Source: Epinephelus fuscoguttatus (Eukaryota; Chordata; Actinopteri; Perciformes; Serranidae). Taken from it: 64,000 nucleotides of DNA. Position 1 is the stretch's first letter. The number at the start of each line of letters is the position of its first letter. The position numbers and the translations under genes are program-made. The stretch covers positions 28,971,603-29,035,602 of the forward strand of contig NC_064770.1 in NCBI RefSeq assembly GCF_011397635.1, read 5' to 3'. This document shows positions 44,854-56,700 of this stretch, piece after piece. The notes beneath the pieces are model-generated. The model was given only the letters and a program-made list of their open reading frames with translations, made no database searches and was not told the origin of the DNA.

Positions 44854-46484
44854 CAGTACAGGCCAAAAGTTTGGACACACCTTCTCATTCAATGCGTTTT
44901 CTTTATTTTCATGACTATTTACATTGTAGATTCTCACTGAAGGCATCAAAACTATGAATGAACACATGTGGAGTTGTGTACTTAACAAAAAAAGGTGAAA
45001 TAACTGAAAACATGTTTTATATTCTAGTTTCTTCAAAATAGCCACCCTTTGCTCTGATTACTGCTTTGCACACTCTTGGCATTCTCTCCATGAGCTTCAA
45101 GAGGTAGTCACCTGAAATGGTTTCCACTTCACAGGTGTGCCTTATCAGGGTTAATTAGTGGAATTTCTTGCTTTATCAATGGGGTTGGGACCATCAGTTG
45201 TGTTGTGCAGAAGTCAGGTTAATACACAGCCGACAGCCCTATTGGACAACTGTTAAAATTCATATTATGGCAAGAACCAATCAGCTAACTAAAGAAAAAC
45301 GAGTGGCCATCATTACTTTAAGAAATGAAGGTCAGTCAGTCCGAAAAATTGCAAAAACTTTAAATGTGTCCCCAAGTGGAGTCGCAAAAACCATCAAGCG
45401 CTACAACGAAACTGGCACACATGAGGACCGACCCAGGAAAGGAAGACCAAGAGTCACCTCTGCTTCTGAGGATAAGTTCATCCGAGTCACCAGCCTCAGA
45501 AATCACAAGTTAACAGCAGCTCAGATCAGAGACCAGATGAATGCCACACAGAGTTCTAGCAGCAGACCCATCTCTAGAACAACTGTTAAGAGGAGACTGC
45601 GCGAATCAGGCCTTCATGGTCAAATAGCTGCTAGGAAACCACTGCTAAGGAGAGGCAACAAGCAGAAGAGATTTGTTTGGGCCAAGAAACACAAGGAATG
45701 GACATTAGACTAGTGGAAATCTGTGCTTTGGTCTGATGAGTCCAAATTTGAGATCTTTGGTTCCAACCGTCGTGTCTTTGTGAGACGCAGAAAAGGTGAA
45801 CGGATGGATTCCACATGCCTGGTTCCCACTGTGAAGCATGGAGGAGGAGGAGGTGTGATGGTGTGGGTTGTTTTGCTGGTGACACTGTTGGGGATTTATT
45901 CAAAATTGAAGGCACACTGAACCAGCATGGCTACCACAGCATCCTGCAGCGACATGCCATCCCATCCGGTTTGCGTTTAGTTGGACGATCATTTATTTTT
46001 CAACAGGACAATGACCCCAAACACACCTCCAGGCTGTGTAAGGGCTATTTGACCAAGAAGGAGAGTGATGGAGTGCTGCGGCAGATGACCTGGCCTCCAC
46101 AGTCACCGGACCTGAACCCAATCGAGATGGTTTGGGGTAAGCTGGACCGCAGAGTGAAGGCAAAGGGGCCAACAAGTGCTAAACACCTCTGGGAACTCCT
46201 TCAAGACTGTTGGAAAACCATTTCAGGTGACTACCTCTTGAAGCTCATGGAGAGAATGCCAAGAGTGTGCAAAGCAGTAATCAGAGCAAAGGGTGGCTAT
46301 TTTGAAGAAACTAGAATATAAAACATGTTTTCAGTTATTTCACCTTTTTTTGTTAAGTACATAACTCCACATGTGTTCATTCATAGTTTTGATGCCTTCA
46401 GTGAGAATCTACAATGTAAATAGTCATGAAAATAAAGAAAACGCATTGAATGAGAAGGTGTGTCCAAACTTTTGGCCTGTACTG
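44854..46484 (+). mobile_element. Tc1-like DNA transposon, copy 2 (full length)
   Basis: 1631 bp, starts CAGTACAGGCCAAAAG and ends with the complement, with intact TA target duplications at 44852-44853 and 46485-46486. The terminal inverted repeats are about 273 bp (44854-45126 and 46211-46484). The right one covers the last ~35 codons of the transposase. Sequence identity with copy 1 at 231-1722 is very high outside the copy 1 deletion, so both are young. The transposase is inactive: one in-frame stop and one frameshift. Confidence 0.96.
45268..46321 (+). pseudogene. Tc1 transposase, nearly full length, one stop and one frameshift
   Basis: Reads MARTNQLTKEKRVAIITLRNE from 45268 through the helix-turn-helix and GRPRV hinge to WTLD, then a TAG at 45711-45713 where copy 1 has CAG (Gln). 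After the first catalytic Asp (WSDESKFEIFGS), one G fewer in the 'gtgtgggttg' tract near 45869 changes frame. The rest, including QQDNDPKHTS (second Asp) and SPDLNPIEMVWGKLD (final Glu), reads open to 46321. Expected family length is about 340 codons. An 'E-D' codon is also missing relative to copy 1 near 45458 (one Ala fewer, in frame). Confidence 0.94.
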
Positions 46485-47289
46485 TATATATATATACATA
46501 TATATGTATAAAGTGCAACTGAGTTCTAATTCTCCACACAAGCCCTTCCCCCTTCCTCTTCAACTTCTTGTCACAGACCACAGTTAATAACACGCACAAA
46601 TCAAGTGCCCTGTAGCATCCATGTCTCCCTGACCTGCTATCATTTGTGACAGCCAGCCAGGTAACAATAGTGATTGCCCTAAGCTGCGGCATTGTTTGTT
46701 CCTGTCATTAAATTAAACAACAATGAATGTATTAGTAATGATATAATTGAAGCTATCTAGCAGAATTTCAGAAACATTACCACACCTCAACTGTGTCACT
46801 TCCTGCTTAAATACCTGCCTGACTTACTCTTACTCCGCTCTTGTATTCTTCGCGCCTCCGCCCCACCTCCTTCCTCTCTTCCTCTCTGTCTTCCTCTTCT
46901 TTTCATAGGACGGGGTTTTTCATGCATGGTTGCTATGGCAGATTCCTTGTCTGTGTGGTGGTGTATTTATTTGCAGAGATTCTGCCCTCTGCATGGATTT
47001 TCTGATTTTTGGAACATATACTGTATCCCCACAGCACTCAGAAGACACATGACCATGCTTCCCGCTTGCAGGAAAATGTAATTATTCCAGCAAGCCACAC
47101 TTTGGTGCTGCGTGGTTCTGCCTTTAGCGTAGTCATTGCTGCTATATGAGGTGTCAGCGGCTCAGTGGTTGACATTATTTTTTTGAACTTCTATGGATAG
47201 AAATTTGTTGAATAGACCTACAAAAGCAGAAAGAAATCTGTCCATCTTAGGCAGGAGCTAACTTTCCTGCAGAAACCTCCAACAAAATG
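46485..47289. other. Unassigned intergenic sequence
   Basis: Short TA repeat directly after the Tc1 element, then AT-rich and C/T-rich (46830-46910) sequence. No gene supported. Confidence 0.4.
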
Positions 47290-47297
47290 GTTGCAAC

Positions 47298-48062
47298 CAT
47301 GGGTGCAGATCCCGGGGGGGACAGGGGGGACATGTCCCCCCCAATTTCTGAAAACACAAATTGTGCCCCCCCAATTCAAAATGGCCTAAATGATTGAAAT
47401 TGACCAAATGCTTTTTCCGACTCCACATTCCCAATTCTAAAATAAATGACAATTGTGGAACAAATATTTTTATAAGTAAAAATAAAATGAATTTATTTAA
47501 ATAAATCTGGTTGTGTTGGGTCAACTTGTGTAACTTGTAAGTATTTATTGTGCTCTTAGAACTGTATTAATACTAGCATTTCTGGCTCTGTAAAAAACAT
47601 GATCAGTTAGATTAACCAAGCTCAGTTAGGGGCTCATATTCTGATAATCCTCCATATCCACTGATGTATACTGTAGTCCCATATACTGGGAGAAAGGGAA
47701 GATGATGAGGAGAATTGGGAATCTGTGAGAGGCGAGAGATGAGAACGTGAGTGGACATAACATGCCTGAGACCCTGAAACTAGAAGTAGCATTAACTAAC
47801 AGCGAAGCAGTGAAAAGGAGGGTGATGGCGGGCTCCATGTACTATTGGCTGTTTAAGAGAAATATACAGTAAAGGTAAGCATATGATTCTCTGTGTAGTG
47901 CTTTTTGAATGACTTGGTGATGGTGATGAGCCTCTATGAGATCGTGAAATATGCTGGCAATCTCAAGCACTCTGTGGGCATGATTCGCACGTGTGCAATT
48001 AAAAAAAAAAAATCACAACTGATTGTGTCCCCCCCAAACTTGTCATGAGATCTGCACCCATG
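47298..48062. mobile_element. hAT non-autonomous transposon with perfect target duplication
   Basis: Ends CATGGGTGCAGATC and GATCTGCACCCATG; GTTGCAAC duplicated at 47290-47297 and 48063-48070. Subterminal runs of G (47311-47329) and C (47335-47372, 48029-48036) are characteristic. 765 bp, no transposase frame. The octamer is itself palindromic, so the border could shift by one or two bases. Confidence 0.88.
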
Positions 48063-48663
48063 GTTGCAACCCAGCAGTGATCACAAGGAAGACATCTAAA
48101 ACAAAATCTAGAGATATGTAGAGAATCTGAGAGATATTAATGTCTCTGTTGGCAGCCAACACGGATAAAAACAACCTGAGTGGGGAAGAGAGGCGTTGTG
48201 CTCCCACCCAACAGAAAGAAATGCTGCACATTCTCAAGACACAGGAGTTTTTTTTAGGGAGCTGTTCACTAACCTCCCTGCTCCAGTTGAGGAGCATGCT
48301 TCAGACCAGTCTAATCTACATCCTGCCTCATCACAATAAAGTGCACTTAGCTTGTAATAAAGACTGGGAGAGGATGTCAGCTCAACACAGAAAGGACTGG
48401 AAATGTAATTTTAGGTAACTCTTGCTGTGAGGTGACTTCTACGTTCAGTCAAAAAACCTGTCTGTTATTGTTTCTCATGTAAGTGCATAGTGAAGTTTAC
48501 TTTTCCCTGCAAAACATTAAAGTTATTTTAAAAGTTTATGAAAAGTTTATCATTGTCTGGAAAAATCTCAGTTTGTCTGTGCAGTGTTCAAGTTAGTATA
48601 AATTGATTCCTGTTAAAGCTGGGCTAGGCAGAAATCCGGAGATGGCAAAAAGTAAAAAATAAA

Positions 48664-48713
<50 letters not shown>

Positions 48714-49380
48714 ATTGTTTCTGGCTTTTTAAAAAATGTCTATACCTGACAGAAATATACTTCACATCAATTTTGTAGCAGCAAAACCTGACACCTATTA
48801 CTTACTGTAAAAACAAGAACTGACTGTGTTAAAGTGCTACCCCAAATACCAATCAGCCTCATCATCCTCCATGCCGAGGCTGGTGTTGCCAAATTGATGT
48901 TGGTGCCAAATTTATATTTGTCTCAGATGAACAACGTAGGATCTTTCCATTGTCATGGAAACACTGATAAATTTGAGTTGCATGTAGGTCACACGCCTCT
49001 GGACCTGATTTTATAACACTGTGATCCAAATAAAATTGGGGAAAAATGAGCTCTCATGCAGCTCCTTCTTGTTCACACTGATTTGAAAACCCAAAAACAG
49101 ACCTGTGTCACACGTGAGAGGAAAAATAAGCAGTTGTGGTCCCATCAGCTGAAGTGTAAACGCCACTGAAGTGTATCATTGGGGAAGCAGGCTGTGCACA
49201 CTGATCAGAGAAGCCTCTGTGCTGGTTGCAGTAATTGATCTTTGCATGACTAAATGGGCCACTTATTTTTACAGCCTGAGCAGGTGCACCTGTGCGCTGG
49301 TGTTTCTACATCAGCCGCTGATCAGTCATGAAGGCCAGGAGCGTTTGTGGGGCAGCCCGACTCAGAACAAACCCTGCAGG
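48063..49380. other. Unassigned sequence with a (CTT)n tract
   Basis: About 15 CTT units at 48666-48711. No gene-like frame or classified repeat elsewhere in the interval. Confidence 0.45.
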
Positions 49381-49402
49381 TGCACACACACACACATGGA
49401 CA

Positions 49403-49442
<40 letters not shown>
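49381..49442. repeat. (CA)n microsatellite
   Basis: About 29 CA units with a few interruptions (atgga, ata). The overlapping threonine/histidine frames are artefacts. Confidence 0.97.
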
Positions 49443-49446
<4 letters not shown>

Positions 49447-49678
49447 CTCATATGTACACAACTCCACACACAAAGGAATGCAGAAACAAACAGAGAAGTT
49501 TATATTTGAGATATATATGAAAACTGCTTTTCTTACTCTCTGAGTAAATGTCACAAACCCAAGAAGAGGAAAATAATGAAGGAGACAGAAGAAAAAAGAG
49601 TCATAAAAAAAAAGTCATAAAAAGAAGACAGATGAAGAAGACATGAAAAAAAAAGTCAGAAAGGAAATTATCATGTTT

Positions 49679-50187
49679 AAAGGAGCAGTGTGTAGGATTT
49701 AGTGGCAGTGGTGAGGATTGCAGATTGCAACCAGCTAAAACTCCCATGTGCCAGGCATGAACTCCTGGTTAAAATTCTCTCAGTGTTCTTTGTTCGGGAG
49801 GTTTTTACCAAGAGCTGAATGAACCGCAGTGGTCTCTTGCTCGCCGAAACAAACAGACGAGGTGATTCAAACCAGAAAACACTGAATAAAGAAGTTTCAT
49901 GTTAAAAGCCACTGTTTTTCCAACAAGGTTCATCTTGTTGAGGGTCTGCTAACGGTGGCTGACATGAAAATGCAAAAGGCCCTCTCTAGAGCCAGTGTCT
50001 GCTTTGTCCATTGTGGAAACATGGCAATCTCTGTGTATGAGGACCTGTTCTCTGTGTAGCTATAAACAGCTCATTCTAAGGCAACAAAAACACAATGATT
50101 CTTATTTTCAGATAAATATACACTAAATATATTACTTTCAATTTTTGCCAATACATCCCCCTTACTTCTACACACTGGACCTTTAAG
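49679..50187 (+). mobile_element. MITE family B, most complete copy
   Basis: Starts TTAAAGGAGCAGTGTGTAGG and ends tacacactggacctttaa, inverted ends of about 18 bp with TTAA at both borders. Contains gattgcagattgcaacc and cattctaaggcaacaaaa, the markers by which the other copies were recognised. Non-coding. Confidence 0.8.
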
Positions 50188-51011
50188 AGATCAAATTCAT
50201 GCAACATCAGGAACTCTATCAACTACAATTTTTCATGCATTATTTGAAACGATATCTGCCTGATAATGCTCAAACTTTGAAATTACAATCATGCCAAATG
50301 CCCCTCACAGCTTCCCAGAGGCTTTTGACCCCTTCAAAACACTTATTTAGCCCAAAAAACAGTTTGAAGATATCCAGTTTACAATCAATTTGCAGACATA
50401 TAAAACAGAGAAAAGAAGCTGGACATATTTTTACTTGACTTGATTAAATGGCTTCTAAAAAAAATATACTTGCTGATTAATTTTCAACGCCTCACTAATG
50501 AATTAGTCAACCAAATATTTAGCTCACTAGCTTTTTCTAATGTTTTCAACCAGGTCAAGAGTGAACTTTCAGTCACATGATTATTTTATGTCATCATGGG
50601 CAAACAAACTGGATGATGCAGTATGAACCCCACTTGCCCAGTTCAGGTTTACATTCTTGAGATGTTTTAGTATGAATCCTATCTGCCCGATGTAAAAACG
50701 AAGACTTTTTTTTTGAGGTGCAGAAATGTTGTATACGTTGTTTTAAATGTCACAGCTGTTCACAGGTGCAGAATTTTATCCATGATGGATAACATTAAGA
50801 ATCAGCTATGCTCTTTTAAAGTGTTGGTTCACATGACTGCAGTTTCACACGCGGGAGTCACAGGGAAGGAAAGATGAGTGTTGGGTTTTAATGAGGTGCG
50901 ATGTTCCTCTTTAGGAATATGACTCCAAGGAGCAAATTAGGTCCTCTGCAACGACACTGAGACCATGATTTATAATTTACACAGAAATTAGATCTCTAGG
51001 GATGTAGACAA
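50188..51011. other. Unassigned sequence
   Basis: AT-rich, with no gene, RNA or repeat that I can support. Confidence 0.4.
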
Positions 51012-51628
51012 TTAAAGGGAAAGTTCACACCAAAATCCCAAATACATATTTTTCCTCTTACCTGTAGTGCTGTTTTTTTGTCTCGATTACTTAAATGTGA
51101 GTTGTGTTTAGTTTAGCTGAGTGTTGAAAATAATGGCCAAAAAAGTAAATTTTAAAAAAACACAACAGCAATGTTTCTAGAGATCATGACCTGGTTACTC
51201 AAGATAATCCACAGACCCTTAGTGAGCAGTTTCATGTAGGAACTATTTTCTTTCTACCAACCTACACCCACTAACCCTATCATTGTGCAGAGGGGTGCAT
51301 GCACCTACTGCTACTCACCTAGCACCACTGAGCTAGCTAACATTACAGCTCAGCCAAGGAGGATGCCATTGATGTTTATATCTCACACTGTCACAAGCAT
51401 GAGCCTCTCGTCCATGCGTGGTGCATTTAGTTTGGTAGAAAGAAAATAGTTTTTCTACATGAAACCGCTCATAAGCTAAGTGCCATCTCGGTCCATAATA
51501 TTGAAGAGAAGGCTGACATCTCTACGGCCAATATCGCAGACACTGAGCAACTCACACCAAAACAATTTAGACTGATAAATAGCACTACAGGTAAAAGGTA
51601 AAAAAAAATGTGTGAAATGTCCTTTTAA
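51012..51628. mobile_element. 'ggacagttcaccc' MITE (family C), palindromic copy
   Basis: Begins TTAAAGGGAAAGTTCACACC and ends gtgtgaaatgtccttttaa. Subterminal 'acctgtagtgctg' on the left mirrors 'agcactacaggta' on the right, so the outer parts fold back. The interior carries the gttactcaagataatccacaga block shared with other copies. Confidence 0.75.
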
Positions 51629-52311
51629 GAATCTGTTTTCCATGGAATGAAGCTGGACAGGCTAAATTATAGTAAAGTAAGACAACACGCTCATAAAAGC
51701 TCTCCATCTAACACTGTAGATAATTCTAGGCTTTCACATATTACATGTTAGGGGTTAACTGGGGCAACCTGAAACATATTTCATGTTAATGGTTCATGGT
51801 CATTAACATTTAGACATGATTGCAAAATGTTTGGGATCTCTTTGCTTTGAAATGAAACCAGAGACCCCTCTGACTCCTCTCCTCCTGCATGACGTCTGGT
51901 CTGCTGAAGTGTGTTATCACCACGTGCAGGCTCTGTGCAGATGATGCTCCACTAATGAGGTAGTGTACTATGTGAAGTCCCTCTACAGCGGACATCAGTG
52001 TTTTCCTGCACCAGCCTCCTCATTTGCAGCTGGGCTCCTGAGAGCTCAGGTTCATACTGTGTCACGCACTGTCACTGGGTGTTGACAAAAGCAGAGCTAT
52101 ATAGTAGCTCAGTTTTTTTGTTGACAAGCCATCCAGACCTCACACTGTGTGGTTATTATGTTCCTACCCATTCTACTTTATCAACATATATGTGACCTGA
52201 AACTCCATATGGGCTCCATGACCTTATTATTTTAAATCTTGACACAGTTCTTTAGTTTTAGTAGTCCATAATTTCTCTTCCAAACATATCAGAGACTTTC
52301 TCTCTCATATT
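51629..52311. other. Unassigned sequence
   Basis: No supported gene or repeat. Confidence 0.4.
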
Positions 52312-53014
52312 TACACCGATCAGCTACAACATTAAAACCACTGACGGGTGAAGTGAATAACATTAATCAGTTTGTTACTATGCAATGCTCTACTGGGAAA
52401 CCTCAGGTCCTGGCATTCATGTGGATGCCATCTAGATACGCACCACTTACCCAAACACTGTTGCAGACCAACCACACCCCCTTGTAGCAACGGCACTCCC
52501 TGATGGCAGTGCCCCCCCACCACCCATGCCATGTTATACCACAAAAACTGCTTAGGGTTCGGGGTACGTGAAAAGGAGCTCAGGGTGTTGACCTGGCTTC
52601 CAAATTCCCCAGATCCCATCTGATCCAGCATCAATGGGACATACCAGTGCACAAGAGTCAAGTCTGGTCCATAGCGGGGCCTCCTTGGATCAGACTTCAA
52701 TCGGATTTGGTTTTGACTTGTCAAGTCATAAACACAAGACCTCTGGAAGCATCCTGGTGTCTGGCACCAGGGCGCTGGCAGCAGATCCTTCAAGTCCTGT
52801 GAGGTGCAAGGTGGGAAAGGGATGGCCACTGCCATCAGGGAGTGCTGCTGCCATGAGGAAGTGTACTTGGTCTGCATCAGTGTATGGGTGGGTGGCATCC
52901 ACATGAATGCCAGGGCCCAAGGTTTCCCAGCAGAACAGTGAATTTTGACAAGATAATCAATGTTATTCACTTCACCTGTTAGTAGCTTTAATGTTGTGGC
53001 TGATGTGTACATCC
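52312..53014. mobile_element. Foldback element with about 125-bp inverted ends
   Basis: The left end (caccgatcagctacaacattaaaaccactgacgggtgaagtgaataacatt) and the right end (aatgttattcacttcacctgttagtagctttaatgttgtggctgatgtgta) are inverted copies. Similarity runs on through 'gggaaacct..ggcattcatgtggatgcca'. The family is abundant in fish. A 226-codon minus frame (52332-53012) spans almost the whole element. It reads through both inverted ends and shows no domain, so it is treated as fortuitous. Confidence 0.75.
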
Positions 53015-53789
53015 CATAATAAAGACCAAATTTCCCTCTCGGATAATCTTTACAGCATTTACATACCTAACAACACAGTTATGTACTTACAATGGGCTTC
53101 TAAAATCAGTTACTGGTGAGGGAAACATAAACAATGTGTTTTGGTGAACAGACATGCATTTTATTGTCTGAATTAACATAACTGAATAATGCCAGAATAC
53201 AAAATATTCACACACTAACCCTAATATTTTCATATATCGATAAAAAGAGTGGCCTTCCTAAAGTTCTTGCTATTACTTCATTATGCAGCTGAAATATTTT
53301 TGGTCATAAAACAACAAAAGAACAGATACAGGTTCACCAACATCACCTCTGATGTGAGAGCATATGTTGTATTATGCTACATCTAGTGGTACAACATGTT
53401 AATGACAGTTTTTATACAACTGATGCAACACAGAGTCATTTTAATGAAAACACAGATAATATGTCTATAAGTTAAACTGTACATTGTACTGAGGAACAAA
53501 ATATAAATATAATTTATTTTTGTAATTGCTGTGTAATGAATAACAGTTAACTTTTAGAAATGTTTATCTAGAAAAGCCAGTGCTTGTTGCTCCCTCTAGT
53601 GGTATACTGACGCTCATTTCTACCTCTCACACACATTCCAAAGTACATAGCATGTCAACAACAAACCAACTTTTTACAAGGTAAAAAATAATTACATAAA
53701 ATATAACACATGGGTCGTAACAACAAAGAAGAGATACATCTTCCGTTTAACAGCAGTTTTACTCTGAAATTCTTCTCATCTTGTTTGGA
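53015..53789. other. 3' flank of the M-RIP/TRIOBP-family gene
   Basis: AT-rich; AATAAA signals on the minus strand at 53513-53518 and 53160-53165 are candidates for ending the upstream gene's transcripts. No other feature. Confidence 0.45.
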
Positions 53790-56700
53790 TTAGAATGACT
53801 CAAAAAGCTTCATTCTTTCCTGGATAGAGAGGCCTTCTTTTAAACTCTGTAAGTCAAACACACACACAAACAGAAGAAATAACAGATAAAAGAAAAAGTT
53901 AAAGTTCTTAATCTGTAGTTAGTGCAACTAAAAACTTGACTGTAAAAAAAAGTAGTGCTGACAATGTACTTTCATAGCATATCATACTATTAAATGCAAC
54001 AGAATGAATTTTGTTGGTTTCTGTCCTTTCTTGTTGTTAATTCTTTAAACTCATACTGTATGTTGTTGCATGTTTAACATTTTATGTCAAAATAAAATTA
54101 AAACATGAATGTTAATATTAGCTGATTCAAGAAATAAAGGAAAATTAATTGATTTGTGGCACACTTTTCAATAAATAACATTTTCTTTTTAATCTTTGGG
54201 CTTGGAGGAAGGTATCAAGTATTTTTAAGTCAAAAGGCTCAAGTCCAAGTAAAGTCATAAGTCATTGGTTTTAAAGTCCAAGCCGAGTTGCAAGTCTTTT
54301 TTGATTTTGTCAAGTCGAGTCTAAAGTTGAGTCCAAGTCATGTGACTCCAGTACACATGTCTGAAAATGGTTAATATGAGGGGAACACTTTGAACTCATC
54401 AATTAACAAAATCGGACAATGCAGCAGCATATTTTACCTTTGATCTCACTCCTCTGATCTGATGTGTGAGGGATGATTTCTCTGTTTTCTTCAGAAAAGC
54501 CGCATTACCCGTGTTTGTCACACTGTCTTCTGAGATGGACACAGAGAGAGGAAATTAAGGGAGCAGTTCTACATTTTGGGACATACATGTATTCACTCTC
54601 TTGAGTTAGTTGAGGAGATTGATGGAAGTGCTGGTAAGTTCATTTGTTGCTGCTATTTCTGTTTTGTTACAGTCTTTATTCTAAGCTAAGCTAATCAGCT
54701 GCTGGCTTCATATTTACAGAACCAATGCAAGAGTGCTATCAATCTTCTCATCTTACTCTTGACAATAGAATAAATAAACCCATTTCTCAGACTTAAATGT
54801 GTGTGTGAGTAGAGCTGTCATAAGTTACCATAACATTTTTAGCAAAAGTAAAAAGTTTCTCACTGAGGCTCGGCCCTGAGGCATCTCTGCCTGGAGACCA
54901 AGTGGCAAACTTGACATCTTCACAGAGTTTGTTGAGATCATGATGGGGTTCATCCTGGCTGTTCGCATAGAGAGCCTTGAGCTTGTTCTGGGCGTATATT
55001 TTGTCCTGAATATAGACATACACACGCACACATGCGTCAATATGAAATCACAGATTGCCTTATAGGTTTTCATATGAACAATAATAATATTTTCAGGTTG
55101 TCAGGGCACAGAAACAACATGTTTGAATTTGATACTTTACAGTTGCATCTTTTAGATACAGTATGTGATAAATCATTGGTATAATTTCAAGCAACTGCCT
55201 TTATCACTTTAACTTCAGCACATTGTTTTAATATGCCTCAGTCTTAAAGGTTAGATGGAAGGAGATGTTTGCTGATAATTTGTTGTTATGTTTAACTTAC
55301 ATTCATCCACTAATTTCAGTAAAATTAGTCATGTTTTCCAAGTATGAATGTAAATTACTCTGTTAAGATTATCAGAGTAAGAGTTCACGTTAACAATATT
55401 ATTGCGATATCTGTAGAAAAACTGGTGAAAAAAAACAATGTTATAAGTCAAAGTCATCATTGACTTTGTTTATTGTGTATTTTTTCCTCTTTTTTGGCAA
55501 ATAAATTAAACTCAAAACACCAGTGTAAGGAGGTGGAGAGAAAGTATGTAACCATAACTGTACAAAAGCGTACCAAAAGAGCAATTAACAGATGTCAAAA
55601 GGCAAACAAATGCTGATCAGGGAAGGAGACAACATGAGAATGAAAAGAAAGAAGAAGGTGGATCATTTACACAGCATCATTATACAGTATGTGTATAATT
55701 TACATCATAACGAAATTTAATTTAATTCAATTCAATTCAATTCAATAGAACCCGAAGGAAGTTCTTGTGTCAGAGAATGCTTCAGATTACAGTAAGTACA
55801 GTAACCACAATTAAATGTTCACAACCAGAACAACCAGTGGTTTCCCTGGGTCACAGTCACTCACTGGGCCCAGTTTTAGAGCAATAACTCTCTGGCAAAT
55901 ATACAAATATACAAGATAAGAAGTGTTTTCAAGGAGCAAAAGCAAAACCAGTGCCTAATAGAGTTAGTAATAGAGTTCATCTGTAAATACCACGGTTATC
56001 ATCACTATCGGTATATTGCAACACCCCTATAATCTTGTAATCTAGCATGATTAAAATATTAGAATTTAAAAGAGATTTCAGTACCATTCGAGCAATCTTC
56101 AGATCCTCTCTGAGAGAACGAGCTTCCTGCCTGAGAAACTGCATTTCGGCCTCCCTCGCCCGTAGAATCACCTGAAATATAAAGTACATCAATAAAATAT
56201 GGTAAAATACATGTTACAGTTCTTCAGTAATTTACACATGAGGTATAGTAAAGAAGACAGGATTATGTGTGCAAACAGTTACTATGTGTTATCATTACTC
56301 TAAATAAAACTGGATTAATCATAGAAATAAATACTGAACAAATTGACAGAACAGTAACTCAAGCTACAGGTCAATTTTTCTGAAAAACACAAATATATGT
56401 GAACCACTTCGACCATAACAAACAAATAAAAACTCTTGTTGCCAGTTAAATACATTGGCACCATCACTACTTTGTGCTTTGGTTTGACAAAGATAAAGGT
56501 TAAACTCTCTGTTTTCTGGACACTCACCTCCATCTCATAGAAGTCGTTCACTTGAGGAGCAACATGCGACTGTTTCCCATTTAGTGAGAAATGTAGCTGA
56601 GACATCTCATCTGTTTCTCTCTTGAAGGGATGACAGGGGACAAAGGGTAAGAAGATACGTTTTTATAAATGTCTTTAGAAATACACATACATTGTTTATG

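Noticed and set aside
49171-49509. 112-codon frame rich in Thr/His
   Set aside because: CA-repeat translation; no gene structure.
52332-53012. 226-codon minus-strand frame
   Set aside because: It runs through both inverted ends of a repeat and shows no domain, start context or splice support. Kept as a finding, not as a gene.
54829-54863. Longer version of exon 54864-55005 using the donor at 54828
   Set aside because: That donor leaves the wrong phase for the next exon (immediate stop). GTGAGA at 54863 joins correctly to the conserved FLKK...RSK exon.
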